Shown one piece after another: positions 1 through 6,893 of a stretch of DNA of 13,548 nucleotides. The DNA comes from AC-32 sp035624425 (GTDB lineage Bacteria > Actinomycetota > Thermoleophilia > Gaiellales > Gaiellaceae). The DNA lies in the NCBI GenBank assembly GCA_035624425.1, contig DASPRN010000022.1, positions 1 to 13,548 on the forward strand. Reading direction: 5' to 3'. The notes under the pieces were generated by a model. The model was given only the letters and a program-made list of their open reading frames with translations, searched no databases and was not told the DNA's origin. The position numbers and the translations under genes were made by a program. How positions within the stretch are numbered: position 1 is the stretch's first letter; each line of letters starts with the position of its first letter.

Positions 1-1
1 C

Positions 2-1174
2 CGGCCACGCTCCTCGCCGGTGAAGACGTTCGCGATGATCGAGAGGGTGGCGGGCGCCGTGGGCATCGGTCTCGGCCCGCTCGCGGGCGGCCTCCTCCTC
101 GAATGGTTTTCCTGGTGGATGGTCTTCATGATCAACGTGCCCTTCGCGGCACTCGCCCTCCTCCTCGGCGTGCGCCTGGTGCCCGAGAGCCGCGACCCGC
201 ACCCTGGCTCGTTCGACCTGCTCGGGGCCGCCCTCTCGACCGCGGGCTTCACGGTCCTCGTCTACGCGATCATCGAGGCGCCATCGCGGGGCTGGAGCTC
301 CGCGCTGGTGCTCGAGTCGCTCACGGCGAGCGTCGTCCTGCTGGCCGGGTTCCTGCTCTGGGAGCTGCGCTCGGCCGAGCCGATGCTCGACCTGTCCTTC
401 TTCCGCAACGCGAGTTTCAGCGTCGGCACAGCGTCGGTCAGCATCGCCTTCTTCGGCCTGATGGGCGGAAGCTTCGGCCTTACGCAGTACCTGCAGTTCG
501 CGCACGGCTACAGCGCGATCCAGGCCGGCGGGATCATGAGCTCGATGGCGCTCGGCCTGATGCTCGGGTCCGGCTCCTCGAGCGGGGCCGTCTCCCTGCT
601 CGGGACGTCGCGCGTGGTTGCCGCTGGGCTGGGCGGCCTGGCGGTGCTGCTCGCGGTGCCGCTGCTCTGGGACACGAGCACCGGCGCGCCGGTGCTCGTG
701 GCGTGGTTCTTCGGCCTGGCGCTGACGGTCGGATGGGCCATGGCACCCGCGACCGCCGCGGTGATCGGCGCCGTGCCGGCGGCCAAGTCCGGTGTCGCCT
801 CGGCCACGAACACGGTTTCGCGCATGGTCGCGGGAGCCCTCGGCGTCGCGGTCATGGGCTCGCTCGTGAGCTCGTTGTACTCGAACGAGGTCGGCGGCAA
901 GCTCGACAGCCTCCCGTCCGGGGCCCAGGCGCAGGCGGATAACTCCGTCGGCGCGGCGAGCGCGATTGCGGCCCACCTCCCGCCCGAATTCGCCTCGCGC
1001 GTTCTTGCTGTGAGCGGCGATGCCTTCACACAGGCGATGGGCTACGGCCTCCTCGTCGGAGCCGGCTGCGCAGCCGTAGCGGCCTTGCTGGTGCTCCGGT
1101 TCCTGCCGGCTCATGTAGCCCACGAATCCGAGTCCGAGGTGATCGAGGCAATCCCGCAGGAACAGGCCGCTTAG
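2..1174 (+). CDS. MFS drug-type exporter, DHA2 (14-TM) family, 5' end cut by window
   Basis: Integral membrane transporter of the major facilitator superfamily, probably a proton-driven exporter of drugs or other small molecules; the substrate cannot be read from the sequence. The frame is open to the left edge, so the start lies outside. A GTG at 20 is available but falls in the middle of the conserved helix-4/5 region, so it is not a real start. About ten hydrophobic segments are visible, beginning with a Gly-rich helix (GPLAGGLLLEW), then a typical helix (FMINVP), and ending with one near LLVGAGCAAVAALLVL. DHA2 proteins usually have 14, so roughly the first four are missing. The C-terminal tail is acidic (ESESEVIEAIPQEQ). 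The small gene at 1184 follows after 9 nt and is probably co-transcribed. The family call is firm; the function is inference. Confidence 0.88.
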   Translation, partial: RPRSSPVKTFAMIERVAGAVGIGLGPLAGGLLLEWFSWWMVFMINVPFAALALLLGVRLVPESRDPHPGSFDLLGAALSTAGFTVLVYAIIEAPSRGWSSALVLESLTASVVLLAGFLLWELRSAEPMLDLSFFRNASFSVGTASVSIAFFGLMGGSFGLTQYLQFAHGYSAIQAGGIMSSMALGLMLGSGSSSGAVSLLGTSRVVAAGLGGLAVLLAVPLLWDTSTGAPVLVAWFFGLALTVGWAMAPATAAVIGAVPAAKSGVASATNTVSRMVAGALGVAVMGSLVSSLYSNEVGGKLDSLPSGAQAQADNSVGAASAIAAHLPPEFASRVLAVSGDAFTQAMGYGLLVGAGCAAVAALLVLRFLPAHVAHESESEVIEAIPQEQAA

Positions 1175-1180
1175 GAAGAG
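1174..1180 (+). promoter_or_regulatory. Shine-Dalgarno site of the 72-aa gene
   Basis: GGAAGAG lies 3 nt before the ATG at 1184 and overlaps the last base of the MFS stop codon. It fixes the start of the small gene and suggests translational coupling to the exporter gene. Confidence 0.6.
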
Positions 1181-1183
1181 CAG

Positions 1184-1402
1184 ATGGAACCGCCGACCGA
1201 GAGCCAGGCGCACGAGCTCACGCTGACGTTCGACGAGTTGGTGCTCGTGTACCAGTCGCTGCAAGCCGTGAAGACACTCGGCACGCTGCCACCCGAGGAC
1301 GAGCTGCTCGACGACACGATCCACGCGGTCGACCAGGCGCTCGACATCGTGCTCCGGGCTCATCGGGTCTCCCTGCTCGTCGCAGCTGAGCCGCGGTCCT
1401 GA
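1184..1402 (+). CDS. small conserved-looking hypothetical protein (72 aa)
   Basis: I do not recognise a named domain. The product is a small acidic protein of 72 residues with no signal peptide, membrane segment or cysteine. Residues 12-32 (LTFDELVLVYQSLQAVKTLG) and 38-62 look like two amphipathic helices joined by a Pro-containing turn (LPPEDE). This suggests a helical-hairpin protein that may self-associate or bind a partner. The ATG has a good ribosome site (GGAAGAG, 1174-1180) and comes 9 nt after the MFS stop, so it is most likely the last gene of the exporter transcript. Codon use matches the neighbours, which supports a real gene. A role tied to the transporter is a guess from position only. 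Confidence 0.7.
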   Translation: MEPPTESQAHELTLTFDELVLVYQSLQAVKTLGTLPPEDELLDDTIHAVDQALDIVLRAHRVSLLVAAEPRS

Positions 1403-1415
1403 TCGGCACCGCCGA
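1403..1415. terminator. short hairpin between convergent genes (possible bidirectional terminator)
   Basis: TCGGC-ACC-GCCGA forms a 5-bp stem with a 3-nt loop in the 20-bp gap between the convergent 72-aa gene and fabI. There is no U-tract on either side, so intrinsic termination is uncertain. Confidence 0.3.
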
Positions 1416-1422
1416 GCGGTCC

Positions 1423-2202
1423 CTACATGCCCATCGCGTGGTACCCCGAATCCACGTAGAGCGTGGTGCCGGTGACGTTCTTCGCGTCCTCCGAGAGCAG
1501 GTACGCGGCGGCCGCGCCCACGTCGTCGGCCTCGATCGGGCGGTGCAGCGGCGAGCGCTCCTCGACGATCGCCTCCATCGTCGGGAAGCCCGCGATCGAG
1601 CGCGCGGCCAGCGTCCGCACCGGCCCGGCGGAGACGGCGTTGACGCGGATGTTCTTCTGGCCGAGGTCCCACGCGAGGTACTGCACCGAGGAGTCCAGCG
1701 CCGCCTTGGCGACGCCCATCACGTTGTAGTGCGGCACCGCCCGCACCCCACCGAGGTAGGTCATCGTCAGGATCGAGCCGCCGCCGCGCGCCTCCATCAG
1801 CGGCTCGGCCAGCCGGGCGCAGGCGACCAGCGAGTAGGCCGAGACGTCGAGCGCCATCCAGAAGCGGTCGCGCGGCGTGTCGGTGAACCGCCCCTCGAGA
1901 TCCTCGGCCGCGGCGTAGGCGACCGAGTGGACGAGCAGGTCGAGACCGCCGTCGAACGCCTCGCCGACCTCGCCGAAGACGCGCTCGAGGTCCTCGTCGG
2001 AGCGCACGTCGCAGGCGGTGACGAGCGGCGAGCCGACCGACTCGGCCAGCTCGCGGACGTTCTTCTCGATTCGCTCGCCCTGGTAGGTGAACGCGAGCTC
2101 GGCCCCACCGGCGGCAAGCCTGCTCGCGATCGCCCACGCGATCGAGCGGCGGTTCGCCACGCCGAGAACGAGGCCGCGTTTGCCTGCGAAAACTCCCTCC
2201 AC
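1423..2202 (-). CDS. fabI: enoyl-[acyl-carrier-protein] reductase (NADH), FabI
   Basis: Catalyses the last reduction of each fatty-acid elongation cycle, trans-2-enoyl-ACP to acyl-ACP, with NADH in the cytosol (type II FAS). At 259 residues it has the normal FabI length. Visible hallmarks are the FabI-type nucleotide loop GVANRRSIAWAIA (residues 14-26), the acidic residue in CDVRSDE (64-70), the substrate Tyr149 in TMTYLGG, and catalytic Tyr159-x6-Lys166 in YNVMGVAK. The Y-x6-K spacing separates FabI from ordinary SDRs and from FabL/FabV. The start is GTG at 2202; no clear Shine-Dalgarno precedes it, but a TAAACT box lies 9 nt upstream, which fits a nearly leaderless mRNA. The gene is divergent from the protease gene at 2246 and stands alone, with no other FAS gene beside it. 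acpS in this window belongs to the same pathway. Confidence 0.95.
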   Translation of the reverse strand: MEGVFAGKRGLVLGVANRRSIAWAIASRLAAGGAELAFTYQGERIEKNVRELAESVGSPLVTACDVRSDEDLERVFGEVGEAFDGGLDLLVHSVAYAAAEDLEGRFTDTPRDRFWMALDVSAYSLVACARLAEPLMEARGGGSILTMTYLGGVRAVPHYNVMGVAKAALDSSVQYLAWDLGQKNIRVNAVSAGPVRTLAARSIAGFPTMEAIVEERSPLHRPIEADDVGAAAAYLLSEDAKNVTGTTLYVDSGYHAMGM

Positions 2203-2211
2203 GCGAGGTCG

Positions 2212-2217
2212 AGTTTA
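2212..2217 (-). promoter_or_regulatory. putative -10 box of fabI
   Basis: On the minus strand TAAACT (TANNNT, 4 of 6 to TATAAT) ends 9 nt before the GTG start. With no Shine-Dalgarno present, a nearly leaderless transcript is plausible. No convincing -35 hexamer is seen. The box lies in the 43-bp divergent spacer shared with the protease gene. Confidence 0.4.
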
Positions 2218-2231
2218 CGGCGATTCTCCGC

Positions 2232-2237
2232 TACTCT
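2232..2237 (+). promoter_or_regulatory. putative -10 box of the secreted protease gene
   Basis: TACTCT (TANNNT) ends 8 nt before the TTG start at 2246, which would put transcription start at about the first codon. No good -35 hexamer is seen. There is no Shine-Dalgarno in the available space, so leaderless translation is likely. Confidence 0.4.
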
Positions 2238-2245
2238 GACCGGAC

Positions 2246-5200
2246 TTGCGCCGCGCACTCGTCCTCCTCGTCCTCCCCGCGGCGCTGATCCTCACCGCCT
2301 CGGCGAGAAGCAGAACGGCCGCGCCGGCAAAGCCGGCACGGCCTCAAAGCCGCATCGCAAGCGACGCCTTGGCCAAGCTGGAGCGCATTCGCCTGCCGCG
2401 CGCCGGCGACCGCGTGCTGCCGCGAATCCGGCACGGCGTGATCCGCATCCCCGCCGGCCACACGTCCGACCGGGTGACGGTGATCGTCGACCTGCAGGCG
2501 CCGCCGCTCGCGGTCGCCTACGGGCACGGGCTCGACGCCGCCGGGCAACCTCGCCCGCTGAACGTCCACAGCGCGACCTCACGCGCCTACCTGGCCCGCC
2601 TCGCCGGCCTGCAGGCGCGGGCGGCCACGCAGATCCGCCGCGCGATCCCGCAGGCGCACATCGGGCTCCGCTACCGGATCGTGCTCGACGGCCTCTCGCT
2701 CCGCCTCCCATACCGCGCCCTGCCGACGCTCGCGCGCCTGCGGGCCGTCAAGAAGGTCTACCCGAGCCTCGGCTACCACCTGGACACGAACAAGAGCCCC
2801 TCGGTGATCCACGCCGACCAGTTCTGGGCGAACACCGGCGGCTTCGGCCAGGGGATCAAGATCGGCGTCGTCGACGACGGGATCGACCAGACCAACCCCT
2901 TCTTCAACCCGGCCGGCTTCTCGTACCCGGCCGGCTTCCCGAAGGGGAACACGAAGTTCACGACCCCGAAGGTGATCGTCGCGAAGTCCTTCCCGGGGCC
3001 CGGCTCCGGGAAGCTCGGCAAGCTGCCGCTCGTCCGCACCCAGTCGTTCCACGGCACGCACGTTTCGGGGATCGCGGCCGGCGTGCAGGGGACGGTCGCC
3101 GGGCCCGGGCCCGACCACCCGCTCGTCAGCGGCCTCTCCGGGATCGCGCCGCGCGCGTGGCTCGGCAACTACCGCGTCTTCAACGCGCCGGTGCTGACCG
3201 GCGGCTACGACGCCTTCACGCCTCAGATCGTCGAGGCGTTCGAGTCCGCCGTGACCGACGGCATGAACGTCATCAACTTCTCCGGCGGCGGGCCGGAGGT
3301 CGACCCCACCGCCGACGCGCTGATCGAGGCAACCGACAACGTCGCTGCCGCCGGCGTCGTCCCGGTGATCTCGGCCGGGAACGACCGCGACGACTTCGGC
3401 ATCGGCTCGGTCGGCTCGCCGAGCAACGCGCCCGACGCGATCTCGGTCGCGGCGGTGTCGAACCTGCACGTCTTCGGGCCCGAGATCACCGACACCGCGG
3501 CGGGCGCGCCGGCGAGCGTCCAGCACATTCCGTTCGCGTACAACCTCCAGGTCCCGACAGGCTGGCAGCAGTTCGACCAGCTCCTCCAGGACGTCGGCAC
3601 GATCACCGGCACCGACGGCCATCCTGTCGACCGGCAGCTCTGCGCGCCGCCCGGCTTCGACCCGAACGACGGCACGAAGAGCCCGCTTCCGGCCGGCTCG
3701 CTCGGCGGACTGGTCGCGCTCGTCTCGCGCGGCGGCTGCACGTTTACCTCGAAGGTCGAGCGTGTCCAGCAGGCCGGCGGCACCGGGGTGATCTTCGTGG
3801 ACAACCGCTTCGGCGAGGCGAACTTCCTCCCGATCCTGCTCGGCGTCCCAGGCGGGATGATCTCCGACCTCGACGGCGCCAGCCTGCGGACGTTCATGGA
3901 CGCGCACGGCGGCCGCACCACCTTCCGCGCCACGGGCCAGAACAACCCGCTCGAGATCCAGACCGGACGCAGCGGGATCGTCACCAGCTTCTCGTCCGCG
4001 GGCCCGACGAACTTCACCCACGTCCTGAAGCCCGACCTCGCCGCGCCCGGCGGGCAGATCCTCTCCTCGACGCTCACCGAGTTCGCGGGCTCGAACTTCG
4101 CGGTCTTCGACGGGACGAGCATGTCGGCCCCGCACGTCTCCGGCTCGGCGGCGCTCCTGCTGCAGCAGCACCCGGCCTGGACGCCGCAGCAGGTCAAGTC
4201 GGCACTGATGACGACCGCCGGCCCGGCCTGGGGCAACACGACCCGCACGCAGGAGGCCTCGGTGCTGCTCGAGGGCGCCGGCCTCGTCAACGTCTATGCG
4301 GCGAACAGCCCGAAGCTCTTTGCCGACCCGAGCTCGCTCTCGTTCGGCTTCCTGAACACCGCGCACGCCAACGCGCGCAAGGCGCTGCTGGTCTCGCTCA
4401 GCGACGCCGGCGGCGGGGCGGGAACCTGGACGGTCTCGATCGACGCCCAGTCTGCGAGCCCGGGTGCCACGGTGACGCCGGGGGCCGCGACCGTAAGCGT
4501 CCCGCCGGGCGGGTCGGTCGACGTGCCGGTCGCCGCGGCCGCGCCGATGTCCTCGCCGCGCGGCGACAACACCGGCTTCGTCGTCTTCCAGCGCGGCGCC
4601 GACCGGATCCGGGTCCCCTACTACTTCTCGGTCGTCCTGCCGCAGATCGGCCGCGCGCCGCAGGTCACGATCAAGCGCGATCAGCTCGGCGACACGAGCA
4701 AGGGCATCGACTTCGTCGACGTGTACCGCTTCCCGTCGTTCCCGTTCGGCGCGCCGCCGAGCTACACCGGGCCCGGAATGCACGAGAGCGGCGCCGAGCA
4801 CGTCTACGCCGTCCACGTGAACACGCACATCGCGAACGCCGGCGCCGCCATCACGGCCGAGGGGCTCAACGCGCTTCCCGAGCCGTGGTTCCTCGGCTCG
4901 CTGAACGAGGACGACGTCCAGGGCTACCCGGGCACGCCCGTGAACGTGAACGGGCTGACCTTCGAGTACCAGTTCGACAACCAGGCGGCCGGGATCGAGT
5001 TCCCGCGCGAGGGCCGCTACTTCGTCGCCGTCGACTCGCGCGCCGACCCGTTCACCGACCAGAGCCTGGCCGGGCCGTACCGGCTCCACTTCTGGCAGAA
5101 CGACGTCACGCCGCCGCACATGCGTTTCCTGACGACGCGCGTCAGCTCGGGCCGGCCGGCTCTGGCGGCGATCGTCAAGGACAAGGGCGCCGGGATCGAC

Positions 5201-5716
5201 CCGCTCTCGCTCGTCGTGGGCTACAAGGGCGCCCTCCTGCTGGCCTCGCTGTACGACCGGAGCACGGGCCTCGTGGTCTGGATCCTGGAAGGGGCGCCGA
5301 AGATCCCGGTCGGCAAGACGGCGGCGATCGCCGTGGCCTCCGACTACCAGGAGTCGAAGAACGTAGACCAGGCGGGCGCGAACATCCTCCCGAACACGGC
5401 GTTCAAGCAGCTGAAGCTGCGTGGGGTCGCGCGTCCGGTGGTGACGTGGCTGCTGCCGGCCCACAACGCCTGCGTCGCCAGGACGGCGTCGCTGATCGTG
5501 AGCGCTGGATCGCCGAAGCGCGTGCGGACGGTCGTCTTCTACGACGGCCACCGCAAGATCTCCACCCAGAAGACGGGCTTCTTCGGGCTCTACGCCGCGA
5601 CCTGGCGGACGGGCAAGGCGGGGGCCCATGGGCACCACGTGCTGCGCGCGGTCGTGACCGACCGCAAGGGCGCGCACGCGCAGGCGCGACAGGCCGTCCG
5701 CGTGTGCCGCAAGTAG
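2246..5716 (+). CDS. secreted subtilisin-family (S8) serine protease with PA insert and Ig-like C-terminus
   Basis: Large extracellular endopeptidase of 1156 residues. The domains in order are: signal peptide (1-20, MRRALVLLVLPAALILTASA); I9-like propeptide (about 75-172); S8 catalytic domain with Asp210 (VVDDGID), His269 (FHGTHVSG), oxyanion Asn379 (SAGND) and Ser625 (GTSMSAPH); and a PA domain inserted between Asn379 and Ser625 (about 440-560). A beta-rich Fn3-like region (about 685-800) follows, then less clear beta domains and an Ig-like repeat (about 1065-1156). The protein has exactly four cysteines: Cys466/Cys498 in the PA domain and Cys1076/Cys1154 around the last Ig-like domain, so two disulfides are likely. 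No C-terminal anchor is seen. The start is TTG at 2246; an in-frame TGA at 2237 rules out a longer protein. The PA insert resembles the Vpr/C5a-peptidase/cucumisin class. The substrate is unknown. Confidence 0.93.
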   Translation: MRRALVLLVLPAALILTASARSRTAAPAKPARPQSRIASDALAKLERIRLPRAGDRVLPRIRHGVIRIPAGHTSDRVTVIVDLQAPPLAVAYGHGLDAAGQPRPLNVHSATSRAYLARLAGLQARAATQIRRAIPQAHIGLRYRIVLDGLSLRLPYRALPTLARLRAVKKVYPSLGYHLDTNKSPSVIHADQFWANTGGFGQGIKIGVVDDGIDQTNPFFNPAGFSYPAGFPKGNTKFTTPKVIVAKSFPGPGSGKLGKLPLVRTQSFHGTHVSGIAAGVQGTVAGPGPDHPLVSGLSGIAPRAWLGNYRVFNAPVLTGGYDAFTPQIVEAFESAVTDGMNVINFSGGGPEVDPTADALIEATDNVAAAGVVPVISAGNDRDDFGIGSVGSPSNAPDAISVAAVSNLHVFGPEITDTAAGAPASVQHIPFAYNLQVPTGWQQFDQLLQDVGTITGTDGHPVDRQLCAPPGFDPNDGTKSPLPAGSLGGLVALVSRGGCTFTSKVERVQQAGGTGVIFVDNRFGEANFLPILLGVPGGMISDLDGASLRTFMDAHGGRTTFRATGQNNPLEIQTGRSGIVTSFSSAGPTNFTHVLKPDLAAPGGQILSSTLTEFAGSNFAVFDGTSMSAPHVSGSAALLLQQHPAWTPQQVKSALMTTAGPAWGNTTRTQEASVLLEGAGLVNVYAANSPKLFADPSSLSFGFLNTAHANARKALLVSLSDAGGGAGTWTVSIDAQSASPGATVTPGAATVSVPPGGSVDVPVAAAAPMSSPRGDNTGFVVFQRGADRIRVPYYFSVVLPQIGRAPQVTIKRDQLGDTSKGIDFVDVYRFPSFPFGAPPSYTGPGMHESGAEHVYAVHVNTHIANAGAAITAEGLNALPEPWFLGSLNEDDVQGYPGTPVNVNGLTFEYQFDNQAAGIEFPREGRYFVAVDSRADPFTDQSLAGPYRLHFWQNDVTPPHMRFLTTRVSSGRPALAAIVKDKGAGIDPLSLVVGYKGALLLASLYDRSTGLVVWILEGAPKIPVGKTAAIAVASDYQESKNVDQAGANILPNTAFKQLKLRGVARPVVTWLLPAHNACVARTASLIVSAGSPKRVRTVVFYDGHRKISTQKTGFFGLYAATWRTGKAGAHGHHVLRAVVTDRKGAHAQARQAVRVCRK

Positions 5717-6465
5717 CGGTTGTAACCGGCGGCTCGAGCGGCATCGGGGCGGCAACCGCCCGGAGACTGGCCGGGCGCGGCTGGCATTGCGTCCTGATCG
5801 GGCGCGACGAGGAACGGCTCCGCGCGGTAGGGGAGCCGATCGGCGGCGAATGGGAGACCTGCGACGTCGGCGACCCGGAGGCGGTCGAGCGCACGGCTGC
5901 GGCGATCGGCGAGCGCCACGAGCAAGTCGGCCTGCTCGTCAACAACGCGGGGATCCCCGGCCGGGGCGGCTTCCTGCGCGCATCGCCCGAGACGATCGAG
6001 CAGGTGACGCGCACGAACTACCTCGGCTGCGTCTGGTGTCTGCGCGCCTTCCTGCCGCTGCTCGAGGCGGCCGCGCCCTCCGACGTCGTCAACGTCGTCT
6101 CGGTCGCAGGAACCGTGGCGTCGGGCTCGGCCGGGCCGTACACGGCGTCGAAGCACGCACAGCTCGCGTTCTCGCGCGCGACTCGCGCCGAACTGCAGCC
6201 GCTCGGGATCCGCGTGCACACGGTCCTGCCCGGATTCGTGGAGACGCCGGGCTTCCCGCAGCGCTCGCGCTTCTCGAACCGCTTCCTCCGCACGCTGATC
6301 GCCGAGCCCGAGCTGATCGCGGAGCGGATCGTCGCCGCGGTCGAGCACGACCGCCGCGAAGTGGTCGTCCCGCGCTTCTACCGGATCGCTCCGTTGGCGC
6401 AGGCCCTCGTCCCCGGGCTGGTCGCCCGGGCGGGCGCGCGAGGAGTCCGCCCCTCTGGGGACTAG
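5704..6465 (+). CDS. short-chain dehydrogenase/reductase (classical SDR)
   Basis: NAD(P)-dependent oxidoreductase of 253 residues, cytosolic, substrate unknown. It shows the full classical SDR set: TGGSSGIG at 8-15 for the cofactor, NNAG at 80-83, Asn105, Ser133, Tyr146 and Lys150 (YTASK), and PGFVETPG at 176-183. GRD at 33-35 follows the second strand, and Arg34 there would favour NADPH, but this is weak evidence. I chose GTG at 5704 because it gives MPQVAVVTGG, the normal SDR N-terminus; the frame stays open far upstream, but that part is only the shadow of the protease. The gene overlaps the protease 3' end by 13 nt, which suggests translational coupling despite no obvious functional link. 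Its stop codon lies inside the promoter of the next gene. Confidence 0.9.
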   Translation: MPQVAVVTGGSSGIGAATARRLAGRGWHCVLIGRDEERLRAVGEPIGGEWETCDVGDPEAVERTAAAIGERHEQVGLLVNNAGIPGRGGFLRASPETIEQVTRTNYLGCVWCLRAFLPLLEAAAPSDVVNVVSVAGTVASGSAGPYTASKHAQLAFSRATRAELQPLGIRVHTVLPGFVETPGFPQRSRFSNRFLRTLIAEPELIAERIVAAVEHDRREVVVPRFYRIAPLAQALVPGLVARAGARGVRPSGD

Positions 6466-6468
6466 AAT
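6463..6468 (+). promoter_or_regulatory. -10 box of a leaderless promoter for the marR gene
   Basis: TAGAAT matches TATAAT at 5 of 6 positions and ends 6 nt before the ATG at 6475. Transcription would therefore begin at or next to the A of the start codon. There is no Shine-Dalgarno before the ATG, only GGGG 14 nt away. The TAG of this box is also the stop codon of the SDR gene. No clear -35 hexamer is seen. Confidence 0.55.
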
Positions 6469-6474
6469 CCGGCC

Positions 6475-6891
6475 ATGGCGGAGGGGCTCACAACCGAGGA
6501 GGTCACCCGCGTCGCCGAGTTCCGGGCCGCGCTGCGGCGCTTCCTGCGCACGACCGAGCGCAACGCCCGCTCCGCCGGCCTGACACCCCAGCGCTACCTG
6601 CTGCTGCTGATGATCAAGGGCGCCCAGGACAAGAGCGGCAAGTCGACGGTGACCGAGCTCGCCGAGCGACTGCAGCTCGCCCAGTCGACGGTCACGGAGC
6701 TCGTCCGCCGGGCCGAGGACGTCGGCCTGCTCGAACGCGAGCGCTCTCCTGACGACGGGCGGGTCGCCTTCCTGCGCCTGACGCCCGAGGGCGAGCGGCG
6801 GCTGGAGCGGTCGTTCACCACCAACGAGGCCGAGCGCCAGGCGCTGCTCGAGGCGTTCTCGTCCCTAAGAGGCACGCCGCTCGGGGTCTAG
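6475..6891 (+). CDS. MarR-family winged-helix transcriptional regulator
   Basis: DNA-binding repressor-type protein of 138 residues, the usual MarR size. An N-terminal dimerisation helix (6-32) is followed by a helix-turn-helix at about 58-80 (STVTELAERLQLAQSTVTEL) and a beta wing at about 85-104 with the SPDDGRV signature; a C-terminal dimerisation helix closes the protein. There is no cysteine, so it cannot be a thiol-switch sensor of the OhrR/MgrA/SarZ type. The ligand is unknown. The start is ATG at 6475, only 6 nt behind a TAGAAT box, so the mRNA is probably leaderless. The selenoprotein-like gene begins 2 nt after its stop and is almost certainly in the same transcript. The TAGAAT promoter may be the regulator's own target, but I see no obvious palindromic operator there. 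Confidence 0.9.
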   Translation: MAEGLTTEEVTRVAEFRAALRRFLRTTERNARSAGLTPQRYLLLLMIKGAQDKSGKSTVTELAERLQLAQSTVTELVRRAEDVGLLERERSPDDGRVAFLRLTPEGERRLERSFTTNEAERQALLEAFSSLRGTPLGV

Positions 6892-6893
6892 CG

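Noticed and set aside
2579..5755. A 1058-codon antisense open frame opposite the protease
   Set aside because: Arg/Asp/Val-rich low-complexity composition mirrors the protease codons. The plus strand has a complete catalytic triad and signal peptide, so the antisense frame is not supported.
1438..6465. A 1675-codon open frame on the plus strand across fabI and the protease
   Set aside because: It is a shadow of GC-rich codon structure: Arg/Pro/Ala-rich with no domain until the SDR begins. Only the last 253 codons (from 5704) are a real gene.
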